A stretch of 64,000 nt of DNA from Beijerinckia sp. 28-YEA-48. Lineage in GTDB: Bacteria > Pseudomonadota > Alphaproteobacteria > Rhizobiales > Beijerinckiaceae. The notes below the pieces were generated by a model. The model was given only the letters and a program-made list of their open reading frames with translations, was not told the DNA's origin and did no database searches. Positions within the stretch are counted from its first letter, which is position 1. Each line of letters begins with the position of its first letter. Where the stretch lies: contig NZ_FNSI01000001.1 of the NCBI RefSeq assembly GCF_900104955.1, positions 1,770,001 through 1,834,000 on the forward strand, in the 5' to 3' direction. The position numbers and the translations under genes were made by a program. Positions 56,401 through 64,000 of the stretch are shown in pieces.

Positions 56401-57378
56401 AGCGGCCCCGGCAACAACATGCCGCCCGGCACTTCGGCCTTCGCCGATACGGCGCGCGGCAACGGCGGCTATCTCGCCTATGCGGACGGCCAGCGCGGCA
56501 TCAAATCCGCCTTCCCGACACCGCCCCCGGCCAAGCGCAAGGGATCTGACGTGCCCTTCCACATCTGGATGGGCGGCGCCGTCAGCTTCGGCACGCAGCT
56601 GCAGATGGGCGTCTACGAGAACAAGTTCACCACCGCCGGCGTGACGATGGGTATCGACACCAAACTGTTCGATGGACTGAAGGCCGGTATCGCCGTCGGC
56701 TTCGGCACCGATCAGACTCGCATCGGCACAGATGGCACGCGCACCGACGCGCGCAATGCCAACATCGCCTTCTACGCCAGCTACAAGCTGATGTCGGCGA
56801 CCTTCATCGACATGATCGCCGGCTATGGTCGCGGCTCCATCGACTCGCAGCGCTTCGTGACACTCCCCGCCCTCTTCGTGAACGGCACCCGCAATTCGAA
56901 GCAATTGTTCGGCTCGATCGCCTTGGTGCGCGAGGAACGCTGGGGCGCCCTCAAGCTGGCCCCCTATCTGCGGCTCGACGCAACCCGCCTCGAACTCGAT
57001 CCCTATACCGAAACCGGCTCGCCGATCTGGGCGCTGTCGTTCCAGCAATTGTCGACACAAACCCTGCGCGGCGTCGTCGGCCTGCGCACCAGCTACGATA
57101 TCCCGATGACGTGGGGCATGCTGACCCTGCTCGGGCGCGTGGAATACCGCGCCCGCATGGGCGGCGCCTACACCCAGAACCTGACCTATGCCGATCTGCT
57201 GGCCGGCCCGGTCTATACGATCACCGAGCAAACCTTGGCCAACAGCCAGATGATGATGGCCGTCGGGCTCAGGGCGAAAACGGAAACGCTCGGCTTCGAC
57301 CTCGAATATCAGCTCAGCGCCGCGAACAGCCGCATTCAATCCCATACGGTGCGCGGCGGCATACGGCTGGGTTTCTGA
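53473..57378 (+). CDS. Giant autotransporter adhesin with near-identical 81-residue repeats
   Basis: 1301 residues. A long signal peptide runs to 'LIANPASAQ' near residue 58. There follows a short unique head, then an Ig-like Big_3_5 domain ('TATTTSLVANPTPSSSGQNVTFTATVTGNAPTGSVTFSDG'). Next come seven copies of an 81-83-residue module with 'NTITFP.L.NTPFTS.PPAL.ATASS.LAVTYT' and 'SITAAQAGNANFAAATPVTQ'. A second Ig-like domain follows ('STTVMLSASATNIMYGLPVTLTATVTGV'). The last 275 residues form an autotransporter beta-barrel ending 'GGIRLGF'. It secretes its own passenger to the surface, likely for adhesion. ATG 53473 with AGGGG is preferred over GTG 53434. Confidence 0.93.
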   Translation: MVGNRTWGASLARRSGDVLGCLLQSGRIQNAKASSSAFTLLLSTLTLVFALIANPASAQSIVSVTANPTSFSGAGQTINFTYVFDSGGYVITGLTVSDQSLTLTGASCPGPFGSPGQVTCTASYITKPTDIGVPLISVPQFNLNALGTPVQVTYNGSISIPYSAGPTATTTSLVANPTPSSSGQNVTFTATVTGNAPTGSVTFSDGATPLGTVALAGGSAALTTNTLSVGGHSISAAYSGNAQNLVSSATISHTVSQASQTITFTTPANTPFTSAPPGLGATASSGLGVTYTASGACTVSGSTIAFSSAGSCSITASQAGNANFAAATPVTRTFTITPGLNTITFPALTNTPYTSAPPTLAATASSTLAVTYTASGTCTVSGSTIAFSSAGACSITAAQAGNANFAAATPVTQSFTITAGANNITFPVLANTPFTSPPPALAATASSALAVTYTASGTCTVSGSTIAFSAAGSCSITAAQAGNANFAAATPVTQSFTITAGANTITFPVLANTPFTSPPPALTATASSTLAVTYTASGTCTVSGSTIAFSAAGSCSITATQAGNANFAAATPVTQTFTITAGVNTITFPALTNTPFTSSPPALTATASSTLAVTYTSITTATCTVAGSAITFVAAGSCSITAAQAGNGNFAAATPVTQSFTITAGVNTITFPALANTPFTSPPPALTASASSALAIIYSSTTSAVCTVSGSAIAFVAAGSCSITASQPGNGNFAAATPVTQSFSVTPGVNTITFNALTDRAIGSGAFTVTATASSSLVVAFASSTPAICSVAGSSVSLLAVGACTIVATQPGNTSFAAASPVMQSFTITKASTTVMLSASATNIMYGLPVTLTATVTGVTPTGTVVFRDGGAALATVAVAGGVASFSTKSLANGAHTFTAAYSGDVNNAATTSAGVVITVNARPDPSLDPNVRGIVNAQVTSSQRFAEAQIDNITQRLERLHDDDDPEPVSMGVGFSGPGNNMPPGTSAFADTARGNGGYLAYADGQRGIKSAFPTPPPAKRKGSDVPFHIWMGGAVSFGTQLQMGVYENKFTTAGVTMGIDTKLFDGLKAGIAVGFGTDQTRIGTDGTRTDARNANIAFYASYKLMSATFIDMIAGYGRGSIDSQRFVTLPALFVNGTRNSKQLFGSIALVREERWGALKLAPYLRLDATRLELDPYTETGSPIWALSFQQLSTQTLRGVVGLRTSYDIPMTWGMLTLLGRVEYRARMGGAYTQNLTYADLLAGPVYTITEQTLANSQMMMAVGLRAKTETLGFDLEYQLSAANSRIQSHTVRGGIRLGF
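54244..55965 (+). repeat. Tandem 243-bp coding repeats in the autotransporter
   Basis: Unit starts lie near 54256, 54493, 54736, 54979, 55222, 55471 and 55720. Spacing is exactly 243 bases for the middle copies; the last two are 249 because two codons are inserted. The middle units differ at only a few positions, so recent duplication and gene conversion are likely. Frame is kept in every copy. Confidence 0.92.
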
Positions 57379-57561
57379 CACCTGCCGTTGCTGCTGGACG
57401 CCCGACGCGCGAAGCCTCGCGCGCCGATCAGGCGCCCATGATCGAAGTCGAACTTGCGGTTGATCTCGACAAAGCGGTTTCAACCTTCTTTGCCAATTGC
57501 ATTTCTGACGAAACGCAATTTGCCTGCCTCGATGGCGGCTTGGCGCACTTCACCTTTGCGA

Positions 57562-58026
57562 TCAGATCAAGCTCTCGAGGCGGACGTAGCTGACCTCCAT
57601 GCCGTGCTCCATGCCTGAAGCGAGCATCGCCGCGCGCGTCGCGGCATCGGGCAATGTCATCCGCATGGTCATCAGCGTGCCAGCGCCGTCCTTCTCGAAG
57701 GTCGTCTCCACATGATTGTCGGGCGTGGGATCCGGCAGGTGCATGCGCTCGACGTGAACAATGCGGCTGAACGGCACCAGTTCGAGAAATTCGCCGGTCA
57801 GATAGAAACCATTGCCCTTACCGTCGGACCATTCGTAACGGATTTTGCCGCCTGGCTTGGCCTCGTTGAGACAAACGGGCATCGACCATCCGTCCGGTCC
57901 CAGCATCCACTTCTGGACGAGATCGGCCTCGGTGTGGGCGCGATAGACCGCTTCGGGCGATGCCGCGAAACGTCGCGTGACGACAACATGATGCTCGCCT
58001 TCGGTCTTCAACGACAACTTGCTCAT
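57562..58026 (-). CDS. SRPBCC-fold (AHSA1-like) protein
   Basis: 154 residues with the fold start 'EHHVVVTRRFAASPEAVYRAHTEADLVQKWMLGPDGWSMPVC', then 'GGKIRYEWSDGKGNGFYLTGEFLELVPFSRIVHVERM', and end 'FEKDGAGTLMTMRMTLPDAATRAAMLASGMEHGMEVSYVRLESLI'. It is the AHSA1-like type with the 'W' and 'GG.' landmarks. The gene follows the ArsR-type gene by 10 bases, the same pairing as at 52.4-53.2 kb. ATG 58026 is used. Confidence 0.92.
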   Translation of the reverse strand: MSKLSLKTEGEHHVVVTRRFAASPEAVYRAHTEADLVQKWMLGPDGWSMPVCLNEAKPGGKIRYEWSDGKGNGFYLTGEFLELVPFSRIVHVERMHLPDPTPDNHVETTFEKDGAGTLMTMRMTLPDAATRAAMLASGMEHGMEVSYVRLESLI

Positions 58027-58036
58027 ATTCTGCTCC

Positions 58037-58357
58037 CTATTTTTTGGGTTCCATCGCGGCGAGAACGCCATCCAGCCTGTCGTAGTTCGCGGCGAGCGCC
58101 TGCCGCAGCATGTCCAACCATTGATCGATCTCGGTAATGCCCGTCGAAACGAGACGGCACGGGCGCTTGGTGCCGTCGATCCGGCGGGCGATCAGCCCCG
58201 CCCCCTCCAGCACCTTGAGATGGCGGGAGATGGCGGGCTGGCTCATTTCAAACGGCTCGGCGAGATCCATGACCGTTGCCTCGCCGAGGGCCAGGCGCGC
58301 CAGAAGCGCCCGGCGCGTCGGGTCAGCCAGAGCTGAAAATGCGGCATCAAGGTTCAT
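58037..58357 (-). CDS. ArsR-family HTH regulator (SRPBCC-associated)
   Basis: 106 residues, winged helix: 'LDAAFSALADPTRRALLARLALGEATVMDLAEPFEMSQPAISRHLKVLEGAGLIARRIDGTKRPCRLVSTGITEIDQWLDML'. No metal-binding cysteine pair is present. First gene of the minus-strand pair with the SRPBCC gene. The AT-rich direct repeat just upstream is its probable own operator. It is similar to, but not the twin of, the regulator at 52422. Confidence 0.94.
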   Translation of the reverse strand: MNLDAAFSALADPTRRALLARLALGEATVMDLAEPFEMSQPAISRHLKVLEGAGLIARRIDGTKRPCRLVSTGITEIDQWLDMLRQALAANYDRLDGVLAAMEPKK

Positions 58358-58373
58358 TATCGCGCCTCGTCAT

Positions 58374-58402
58374 TATATAACTTAATTGCTATATAACTGA
58401 AT
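58374..58402. promoter_or_regulatory. 16-base-period direct repeat before the ArsR-type gene
   Basis: TATATAACTTAAT (58374-58386) and TATATAACTGAAT (58390-58402) agree at 12 of 13 bases and are three bases apart. It is AT-rich in a GC-rich region and 17-45 bases upstream of the start, so it probably combines the promoter and the ArsR-type operator. Confidence 0.5.
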
Positions 58403-58598
58403 GGTTGTCAAGAGGCCGCATGGGCTCACGCCCCGCCGACGATCATCGCAGCCATGAATGCGAGAATGCCTTGGCGACGCGCCGGGTGATGGCGCAGCGC
58501 GGAGCAGAATGCCGTGGGGTGTCGCCCAAACGATCAGCGCGCGGCTTGAGACCGCGCGCTGCACATCTTGTCAGTAAATCAATCGAAGGCGATCCGTA

Positions 58599-59531
58599 TT
58601 AGCCGGTGATGCTTTTCACCCGGTTGGTCAGCGAACCGATGCCTTCGATCTCGACGCGCATCACATCGCCCGCCTTGAGGAACTTGTTTTCCTCGGCGCC
58701 GGTGCCGCTGGGCGTACCGGTCAACACGACGTCGCCAGGATAGAGCGTCATGCGCGAGGAAATCTGCGCCACCTGATCGGCGATGTTGAAGATCATTTCC
58801 TTGGTATTGGAATTCTGCTGCAGCTTGTCGTTGATATAGGTCTTGATGGCGAGGTTCATCGGATCCTTGATCTGCGATGCCGGCACGATCCAGGGACCGA
58901 GCGGGCAAGATCCGTCGAAACATTTCTGGCCGATCCAATCGAAGCTGAACGGCGTGCCCGCCGCCACTTTCTGACGCCGTGACAGATCGCGCGCCGACAC
59001 ATCGTTGGCGCAGGTATAGCCGGCGATGTGATCATAGACCTTGTCGAGCGGAATGTTCTTGCCACCCTTGCCGATGACGACGGCGAGTTCCGCTTCCCAG
59101 TCGAGCGACTTCGAAACCGTCGAAATCTCTTCGTTGTGACCGACGGCGGTGCGCGCCGGCTTGAGGAAATGCCAGGCGGTGGAACCGGCTTCCTTCGGAT
59201 TGGGCTCCTGCGGCAGGCCGGAGCGCTCGGCCATGCGGCGCACGTGATCGGCATAGTTGGCGCCGGCGCAATAGATCGCGACCGGCCAATGCACGGCGGC
59301 GAGATAATGGACAGATGCGAGCGGCATGGTCTTGGCGCCACCACTGGCGACCTTGTCGGCCAGCGTCGCGAGACGGCCCTGCGCCGCCGTCCAATCCTCG
59401 AGAATACCGAGCATGCTGGCATCGGCCGCACGGCCTGTGCCCTCGGCCACATCGGCATAGACATCGCCAACGGTGATGCCGGCACGGGGCCCCTGGGCCG
59501 ATTTGAATGTCAGCAGGCGGTAGTCAGTCAT
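58599..59531 (-). CDS. Fumarylacetoacetate hydrolase-family protein
   Basis: 310 residues. The FAH metal-binding core is 'DWEAELAVVIGKGGKNIPLDKVYDHIAGYTCANDVSARDLSRR', with glutamates and an aspartate as Mg ligands, followed by 'GPWIVPASQIKDPMNLAIKTYINDKLQQNSNTKEMIFNIADQVAQISSRMTLYPGDVVLTGTPSGTG'. Members hydrolyse or isomerise acylpyruvates and 2-oxo acids from aromatic ring breakdown. It may act with the MDR-family reductase upstream on the same strand (96 bases away). Confidence 0.94.
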   Translation of the reverse strand: MTDYRLLTFKSAQGPRAGITVGDVYADVAEGTGRAADASMLGILEDWTAAQGRLATLADKVASGGAKTMPLASVHYLAAVHWPVAIYCAGANYADHVRRMAERSGLPQEPNPKEAGSTAWHFLKPARTAVGHNEEISTVSKSLDWEAELAVVIGKGGKNIPLDKVYDHIAGYTCANDVSARDLSRRQKVAAGTPFSFDWIGQKCFDGSCPLGPWIVPASQIKDPMNLAIKTYINDKLQQNSNTKEMIFNIADQVAQISSRMTLYPGDVVLTGTPSGTGAEENKFLKAGDVMRVEIEGIGSLTNRVKSITG

Positions 59532-59626
59532 CGTATCCTCCCTAGTTTACATTGGCGGCGATAGTCCATGCGGCCCGCCGCGAGTCAAGCACCGCCGCCA
59601 TGTGATACATATCCCGTTACATTTTT

Positions 59627-60637
59627 CTAACCGACGCGGATGACCACTTTGCCGAAATGCGCCGCTGACTGGAGATAGGTGAAGGCAGCTTTCGCCTCCT
59701 CGAAGCCGAAGACCTTGTCGATCACCGGCTTGAGACCGTTGACGGCGATGGCGGCGTTCATCGCCTCGAACATTTGCGTCGAGCCGACGCTGATGCCCTG
59801 AACGTTGGCGCGCTTGGCGAGGATCGCCATGGGATTGATTTCGGCCTTGCGCGTGAGGACGCCGATCAGGGAAATAGAACCGCCGGAGCGGATCGCCTTG
59901 AGCGAGCGGCTGAACGTATCCGCACCGCCAACTTCGACGACCTGATCGACGCCACGTCCGTCGGTACAGGCGAGCGCGGCTTCATCCCAAGCCTCATGGG
60001 TGCGGTAATTAATGCCGTCGCTGGCGCCAAGCGCCTTGGCGCGCGCCAGCTTGTCGTTGCTCGACGACGTGGCGATCACCCGCACGCCCATCATGCGGGC
60101 GAATTGCAAGGCGAAGATCGACACGCCGCCGGTGCCTTGCACCAAAATGCATTGGCCGGCTTTGAGGCGCGCATGTTCCACCATCGCATGCCAGGCCGTG
60201 ACCGCCGCGCACGGCAAGGTCGCCGCTTCTTCATAAGACAGATGCGCTGGCATCAAGACCGCGCCTTCTTCTTCCAGCACCGCATATTCACGCAGCATGC
60301 CGTCGATGGGTCCGCCCAGAGCACTGCCCGCGCTGTTTGCATCGATACCGCCGCCGAACCAGCGCTGGAAGAAACATCCCGCCACCCGATCACCGACCTT
60401 GAAGCGTTGCACGCCGGGACCGACTTCGACCACTTCGCCGGCGCCATCGGACAGCGGCACCACATTCGGCGCGATGGCGCCGCGATAGCTGCCGGCGATG
60501 AGCGCCAGATCGCGAAAGTTCAGCGAGGTCGCGACCACTTTCACCAGAATTTGGCGATGGGCCGGCTTCGGCACCGCCTCCTCAACCAATGTGAGTGCGT
60601 CGATACCCTCAGTCTTTGGAAGGCGATAGGCACGCAT
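59627..60637 (-). CDS. MDR-superfamily NAD(P)-dependent dehydrogenase
   Basis: 336 residues, alcohol dehydrogenase/quinone oxidoreductase fold. 'MRAYRLPKTEGIDALTLVEEAVPKPAHRQILVKVVATSLNFRD' starts it, and the cofactor motif is 'GQCILVQGTGGVSIFALQFARMMG'. The usual catalytic zinc ligands are largely absent ('NFRDLALIAGSY' instead of the Cys-containing start), as in zeta-crystallin-like members. It reduces or oxidises an unknown carbonyl. ATG 60637 is used; the longer frame adds 18 unconserved residues. It is divergent from the alpha/beta hydrolase, with repeat copy C between. Confidence 0.9.
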   Translation of the reverse strand: MRAYRLPKTEGIDALTLVEEAVPKPAHRQILVKVVATSLNFRDLALIAGSYRGAIAPNVVPLSDGAGEVVEVGPGVQRFKVGDRVAGCFFQRWFGGGIDANSAGSALGGPIDGMLREYAVLEEEGAVLMPAHLSYEEAATLPCAAVTAWHAMVEHARLKAGQCILVQGTGGVSIFALQFARMMGVRVIATSSSNDKLARAKALGASDGINYRTHEAWDEAALACTDGRGVDQVVEVGGADTFSRSLKAIRSGGSISLIGVLTRKAEINPMAILAKRANVQGISVGSTQMFEAMNAAIAVNGLKPVIDKVFGFEEAKAAFTYLQSAAHFGKVVIRVG

Positions 60638-60678
60638 GGACTGTTTGCTCCCTTGAAAAGCGACGATCTCTGCTTTTA

Positions 60679-60720
60679 CGCGTCTTTGCACGCGTCTTTA
60701 CTCTGTGCGAAACGCTATAG
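60679..60720. repeat. Dispersed imperfect palindrome, copy C
   Basis: ACGCGTCTTTGCAC at the left and GTGCGAAACGCTATAG at the right form an imperfect hairpin. The edge CTATAG (60715-60720) stands 9 bases from the ATG of the hydrolase at 60730. It matches copy A at 14.8 kb in its right edge (GAAACGCTATAG). Confidence 0.55.
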
Positions 60721-60729
60721 CAGAGGCCT

Positions 60730-61653
60730 ATGGCCTCTGCCATGGTGGCTGAAGCAATTCCGGATCGGGATATGACGAACGAAACCTATGTACCGCGCCG
60801 GATCTCACGAACGCGGCATCTCGATGTGCGCGGCTTGCCGATCCAGTTGCGCGAATGGGATGGCGATGGGCCGCCGCTGCTCCTGCTGCACGGCTTTCTC
60901 GACGCATCCATCACATTCCAATTTCTTGTCGATGCGATGACGCAAAATCGGCGCGTCGTCGCGCCGGATTGGCGCGGTCATGGCGGCAGCGCCTGGCCAC
61001 CACAGGGCTATTGGCTGCACGACTATCTCGCCGATCTCGACACGATCGTCGACGCGCTCTCGCCCGATCGCCCTGTCGACATCGTCGGCCACAGTCTCGG
61101 CGGCAATCTGGTGACGATCTTTGCCGGCATTCGGCCGCAGCGGGTGCGCCGCCTTGCTTCCATCGATGGCTTCGCCATGCGCGATACGCCGGCGCAGAGC
61201 GCGCCGGAGCGCATTGGCAAATGGCTCGACAGTTTGAAAGACACGCCGAAAGAACGTGTCTATGCCAGCGTCAACGAAATGGCCGACCGACTCCTGGCTG
61301 CCAACCGGCGCCTGATCCGCGACAAGGCACATTTTCTGGCGCAAAATCTGGCCCGACCTGTCGGCAGCGGCGTGGCTTTCGCCTTCGATCCCAAGCACCG
61401 TCGCCCCTTCCCGACCTTGCATCGGCTCGATGAATGGGCGGCGTGCTGGGAGAAGGTGGAGGCGCAAACGTTGTGGATCGCCGCCAGCGACCGTTTCGAA
61501 AAAACACCGCAGGAGAGCCGCGACAATTTTGATGGACGGCTGAAACACCTGCGCCATGGCCGCGGCACCGAAATCCCCAACACCGGCCACAATATCCATC
61601 ACGATGCGCCGCAGGCGCTGGCACGCCTGCTGGAAGAGTTCCTCGACGGGTGA
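60730..61653 (+). CDS. Alpha/beta hydrolase
   Basis: 307 residues. 'PPLLLLHGFLDASITFQFLVDAM' begins the fold with the oxyanion-hole HG. 'DIVGHSLGGNLVTIFAG' carries the nucleophile serine. The acid is probably the aspartate in 'WIAASDRFEK' and the histidine in 'EIPNTGHNIHHDAP'. It could be an esterase, lactonase or C-C hydrolase; the pocket residues do not tell. The ATG is only 9 bases after a CTATAG box, so a very short leader is possible. It is 93 bases before a second hydrolase gene. Confidence 0.9.
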   Translation: MASAMVAEAIPDRDMTNETYVPRRISRTRHLDVRGLPIQLREWDGDGPPLLLLHGFLDASITFQFLVDAMTQNRRVVAPDWRGHGGSAWPPQGYWLHDYLADLDTIVDALSPDRPVDIVGHSLGGNLVTIFAGIRPQRVRRLASIDGFAMRDTPAQSAPERIGKWLDSLKDTPKERVYASVNEMADRLLAANRRLIRDKAHFLAQNLARPVGSGVAFAFDPKHRRPFPTLHRLDEWAACWEKVEAQTLWIAASDRFEKTPQESRDNFDGRLKHLRHGRGTEIPNTGHNIHHDAPQALARLLEEFLDG

Positions 61654-61746
61654 AGATGGGGCCATTGCCCATCATGTTGCGGGGATTGCCGCGGCGCTCG
61701 CGCATGCTAAAAGCCCCCAACCCATTCAGCGCCCTTCGAGAGTATT

Positions 61747-62451
61747 ATGAGCAAACCCGTTCTCTATCTCCTGCCCGGCCTGCTGTGCGACGCCAGCATT
61801 TTCGCCCCGCAGATTGCCGATCTCGCCGACACCTGTGAAGTGAGATCGCTCGACTTCTTCGGTTTCGATTCCATTCCGGCGATGGCGAAACATGTGCTCG
61901 ATCAAGCGCCGGAGCGTTTCTCCGTTGCCGGTTTCTCGATGGGCGGACGTGTTGCCTTCGAAGTGTTCCGGCAAACGCCGGAACAGATCGAACGCTTCTG
62001 CGCCTTCGACACCGCTCTGCCGCCGCTGGCACCGGGCGAATTGGAGAAGCGTGAAGCGATCATCAAACTCGCCTATGACAAGGGCATGGAAGGGCTCGCC
62101 GACTCCTGGCTGCCGCCGATGATCCATCCGTCGCGTCATGGCGATGCCGCCTTCATGCAGCCGCTGCGCGACATGGTGCTGAGCGTGACGCCGGAAATTC
62201 ACGAAAAGCAGATCCGCGCGCTCATCAATAGGCCCGATGCCCGCCCGGTGCTGCAACAGATCCACTGCCCGGCCCTGTTCATGGCCGGACGCCAGGATGT
62301 CTGGAGCCCGCCGGAGCTGCATGAAGAGATGGCGGAAGCCGTCCCCGGATCACGCTTCGTGGTCATCGAGGACAGCGGCCATTTCGTCTCGGTCGAACAA
62401 CCGGCGGCCTTCACCAAGGCGCTGCGCGACTGGATGGAGATCAAGGTTTAA
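61747..62451 (+). CDS. Alpha/beta hydrolase, small
   Basis: 234 residues, compact hydrolase: 'LYLLPGLLCDASIFAPQIADLAD', nucleophile in 'SVAGFSMGGRVAFEVFRQ', acid near 'MAGRQDVWSPPEL' and base in 'VIEDSGHFVSVEQPAAF'. It is similar to esterase/MhpC-like enzymes with a short cap. It is the second hydrolase in tandem but not a close copy of the first. A long intergenic region follows. Confidence 0.92.
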   Translation: MSKPVLYLLPGLLCDASIFAPQIADLADTCEVRSLDFFGFDSIPAMAKHVLDQAPERFSVAGFSMGGRVAFEVFRQTPEQIERFCAFDTALPPLAPGELEKREAIIKLAYDKGMEGLADSWLPPMIHPSRHGDAAFMQPLRDMVLSVTPEIHEKQIRALINRPDARPVLQQIHCPALFMAGRQDVWSPPELHEEMAEAVPGSRFVVIEDSGHFVSVEQPAAFTKALRDWMEIKV

Positions 62452-62523
62452 GCGCGAGACGCAATCCCGGCTGGTTGCGAACACCGCTTCACCACTGGGA
62501 TTGCAGGCTCTACCGGCTGCTCC

Positions 62524-63066
62524 TGGTTCTCGGATCGCGCCTTCGCGCATCCGAGATGACACCAAGGTCTTGGACTCTTCCCCGACGTCCGCCATTTTCT
62601 CGGAGCCTCAGTGTCATCCCTGACGCACGCAGCGTGATCTGGGATCCAGGAGCCAAGGGTGTGACGAAGGCAAGACCATAAATCCGCCGTCCTCCCTGCC
62701 TATTTTAAGCCGGATTGACCGCGGCGAGTTCCGCGGCGCAACGGGGGGAACGGCTCTTGGACCGGGGAACAGAAGATCATCCTCGCACATGTCCATTCGC
62801 AACCGGACGCGCCCGCGCGTGTGTCGTCTCTCTAGGGGGGGGGGCTCAGCGAAATTCTGAGGAACAACCCCATGCAGGTTCCTTGTCAAGGGTACGCCTG
62901 AGATCACTTCCCTTCGCGACAGGAAGGCGATCCAAGGCCCAGGGATGCCCGACAGGATTATGAAAAGTGATTGTGGCACAGGCCTGATTTATAACACACG
63001 GCATTCATGACACGCCCTTGGCTCTTGGATTACGTGCACTGCGAGTGTCCGAAATGACACGAAGGC
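62524..63066. repeat. Three REP-like elements in a 640-base intergenic region
   Basis: The stretch 62452-63090 has no convincing gene. It holds copy a (62524-62567, stem TCTCGGAT/ATCCGAGA with a GCGC-rich tip, ending ATGACACCAAGG), copy b (62606-62650, inverted, starting CCTCAGTGTCAT) and copy c (63022-63066, ending ATGACACGAAGG). A G-run of about 9 lies near 62836. They share their edges with the pair at 48.4-48.5 kb. Confidence 0.6.
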
Positions 63067-63090
63067 GTCGGCCCTTGAAGCACAGAGCCA

Positions 63091-64000
63091 TCACAGCCGC
63101 TTCGGATTACCCGGCAGGATCTCGTAGCGACGACCGGAGCCCTCGTCATCGGTGAACGTGGCGATCGTGCCATCCACCGTCACGTTGTAACAGGCTTCCT
63201 CATCCTCTTCGTCATCGGGAAACGTGAAACAGACCTTGTCGCCCTTGATGACCCATTTACCGGTGGCGGTCGCATCATCGACGAGCTGTTTCACAGTGCC
63301 GTCAGCCAGGTAATATTCGGTCAGCGGATTGCCGTCTTCATCCTTGCCGCTGATCGAATTGCCGATCAGTTTCTGCCAGGCGGTCGGGCCGCTCAGCGGC
63401 TGATCTGGCGCGGCAGCCGCGCCGGGTGATGCGGCTGGCGGCGTGGCATTATCCGCCACTTGATTAGCCGCCACTTGCACATCGGCCACGGCGAACAACG
63501 ACGCGGGATCGCGGATGCTCAGCAGGTCAATGAAACCGAGCGAGCCGCTCTTGGCTGTCATAGAAACCGCAAGCTGCTTGGGATCGTCGACGAAACGCGC
63601 CAGCGCATCGGCGATCTTCAACCCATTGGCATTACCGCCCAACAACAAAGGAAGAACCGACGCGGCTTTGGCCAGATCGCCTTTTAAAGCGGCGACACTT
63701 TGGTTCTGTTGCCGCGCCGCCTCCTGCAAAACTTTTTCAGCGATGCCGCCGTTGGTGAAACGCATGTCGATGGCAGCGACACCGGCGCCCAGCAAGGCCA
63801 GAATGCGATCGCTCTGCAGACTGGAGAAAGCGCCCGGCTCGACGCCGGTGAAACGGCCCTTCATCGTCACGGCGCCAAGGCCAGCGCCGGCAACCGTGAG
63901 GTCGTCGAGCCCATAGGTCTGCTTCGTTGGATCATAGATACCGGCAAAGCCGAAGGACAGGTCGAGGCGATCGATGCCCATCTCCTTCAGCTTAATCGCC
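63091..64000 (-). CDS. Unknown protein, 5' end beyond the window
   Basis: The frame is still open at the window edge, so the start is not seen. The visible 302 residues include a repeat-free region with 'DRLDLSFGFAGIYDPTKQTYGLDDLTVAGAGLGAVTMKGRFTGV', then a helical stretch with 'GDLAKAASVLPLLLGGNANGLKIADALARFVDDPKQL'. A Pro/Ala-rich linker follows, then a C-terminal beta-rich domain 'WQKLIGNSISGKDEDGNPLTEYYLADGTVKQLVDDATATGKWVIKGDKVCFTFPDD'. That last domain looks like small lipocalin-type domains of secreted alphaproteobacterial proteins. Likely envelope; function unknown. Confidence 0.8.
   Translation of the reverse strand, partial: AIKLKEMGIDRLDLSFGFAGIYDPTKQTYGLDDLTVAGAGLGAVTMKGRFTGVEPGAFSSLQSDRILALLGAGVAAIDMRFTNGGIAEKVLQEAARQQNQSVAALKGDLAKAASVLPLLLGGNANGLKIADALARFVDDPKQLAVSMTAKSGSLGFIDLLSIRDPASLFAVADVQVAANQVADNATPPAASPGAAAAPDQPLSGPTAWQKLIGNSISGKDEDGNPLTEYYLADGTVKQLVDDATATGKWVIKGDKVCFTFPDDEEDEEACYNVTVDGTIATFTDDEGSGRRYEILPGNPKRL

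Noticed and set aside
62614..62979. A 121-codon minus-strand open frame in the long intergenic region
   Set aside because: It runs through two REP-like elements, has no recognisable domain, and lacks a convincing ribosome-binding site.

Overview
The window is GC-rich, densely coded chromosomal DNA. Codon use, gene families and intergenic palindromes point to an alphaproteobacterium, most likely of the order Hyphomicrobiales (Rhizobiales); this placement is inference, since no rRNA or tRNA marker is present. I see no rRNA, tRNA, CRISPR array, prophage or intact insertion sequence. Most of the window is a patchwork of small operons for transport, redox metabolism, detoxification and stress response. 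The two edge genes, a LysR-type regulator at the left and an unknown protein at the right, are cut by the window.

Layout. 1-9.2 kb: truncated LysR regulator, Bcr/CflA-type exporter, membrane-sensing diguanylate cyclase, AidB-like acyl-CoA dehydrogenase, SnoaL-like/DoxX pair, outer-membrane barrel overlapping a beta-lactamase-fold hydrolase. 9.4-14.8 kb: NADPH-dependent FMN reductase, then a molybdenum hydroxylase operon (Mo subunit, 2Fe-2S subunit, three-haem cytochrome c) that would oxidise a substrate in the periplasm and feed electrons to the respiratory chain. 15-19.2 kb: EF-hand-like secreted protein, HTH/DUF2975 pair, MFS transporter, MerR/TipA-type regulator. 19.3-23.3 kb: glutathione transferases with an SMR exporter under a divergent LysR regulator, and a Phd/PIN toxin-antitoxin pair. 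23.3-28.1 kb: type II NADH dehydrogenase, riboflavin synthase, glutamine amidotransferase, DHFR-like reductase, APH(6)-like kinase. 28.3-32.9 kb: VWA protein, then CueR and CopA with a textbook CueR operator-promoter.

33-40.2 kb: orphan ModA-like binding protein, IS5-family remnant, outer-membrane barrel divergent from a Gly-rich secreted peptide, thioesterase, ECHDC3-like crotonase, SH3-like protein, CoA-binding protein, MFS transporter. 40.3-45.7 kb: a tight six-gene operon of an AprA-like flavoprotein, a ferredoxin and an SsuABC-type importer, behind a palindromic operator candidate. This is the best candidate for a poorly described pathway. 45.7-52.2 kb: GNAT, UPF0114, AEC carrier, GFA protein, three tandem secreted four-cysteine paralogues, Old Yellow Enzyme-type reductase and enolase. 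52.4-58.4 kb: a giant repeat-containing autotransporter bracketed by two ArsR-SRPBCC pairs. 58.6-64 kb: FAH-family hydrolase, MDR-type dehydrogenase, two alpha/beta hydrolases, a repeat-rich intergenic stretch and the cut-off final gene.

Two dispersed intergenic repeat families recur. One is an imperfect palindrome usually ending in a CTATAG-like motif close to start codons (14.8, 36.6, 50.9, 60.7 kb). The other is a REP-like element with a conserved ATGACAC edge (48.4, 48.5, 62.5, 62.6, 63.0 kb). Coordinates for CDS use the start I judged most likely; reasons are given where the choice is not the longest frame.
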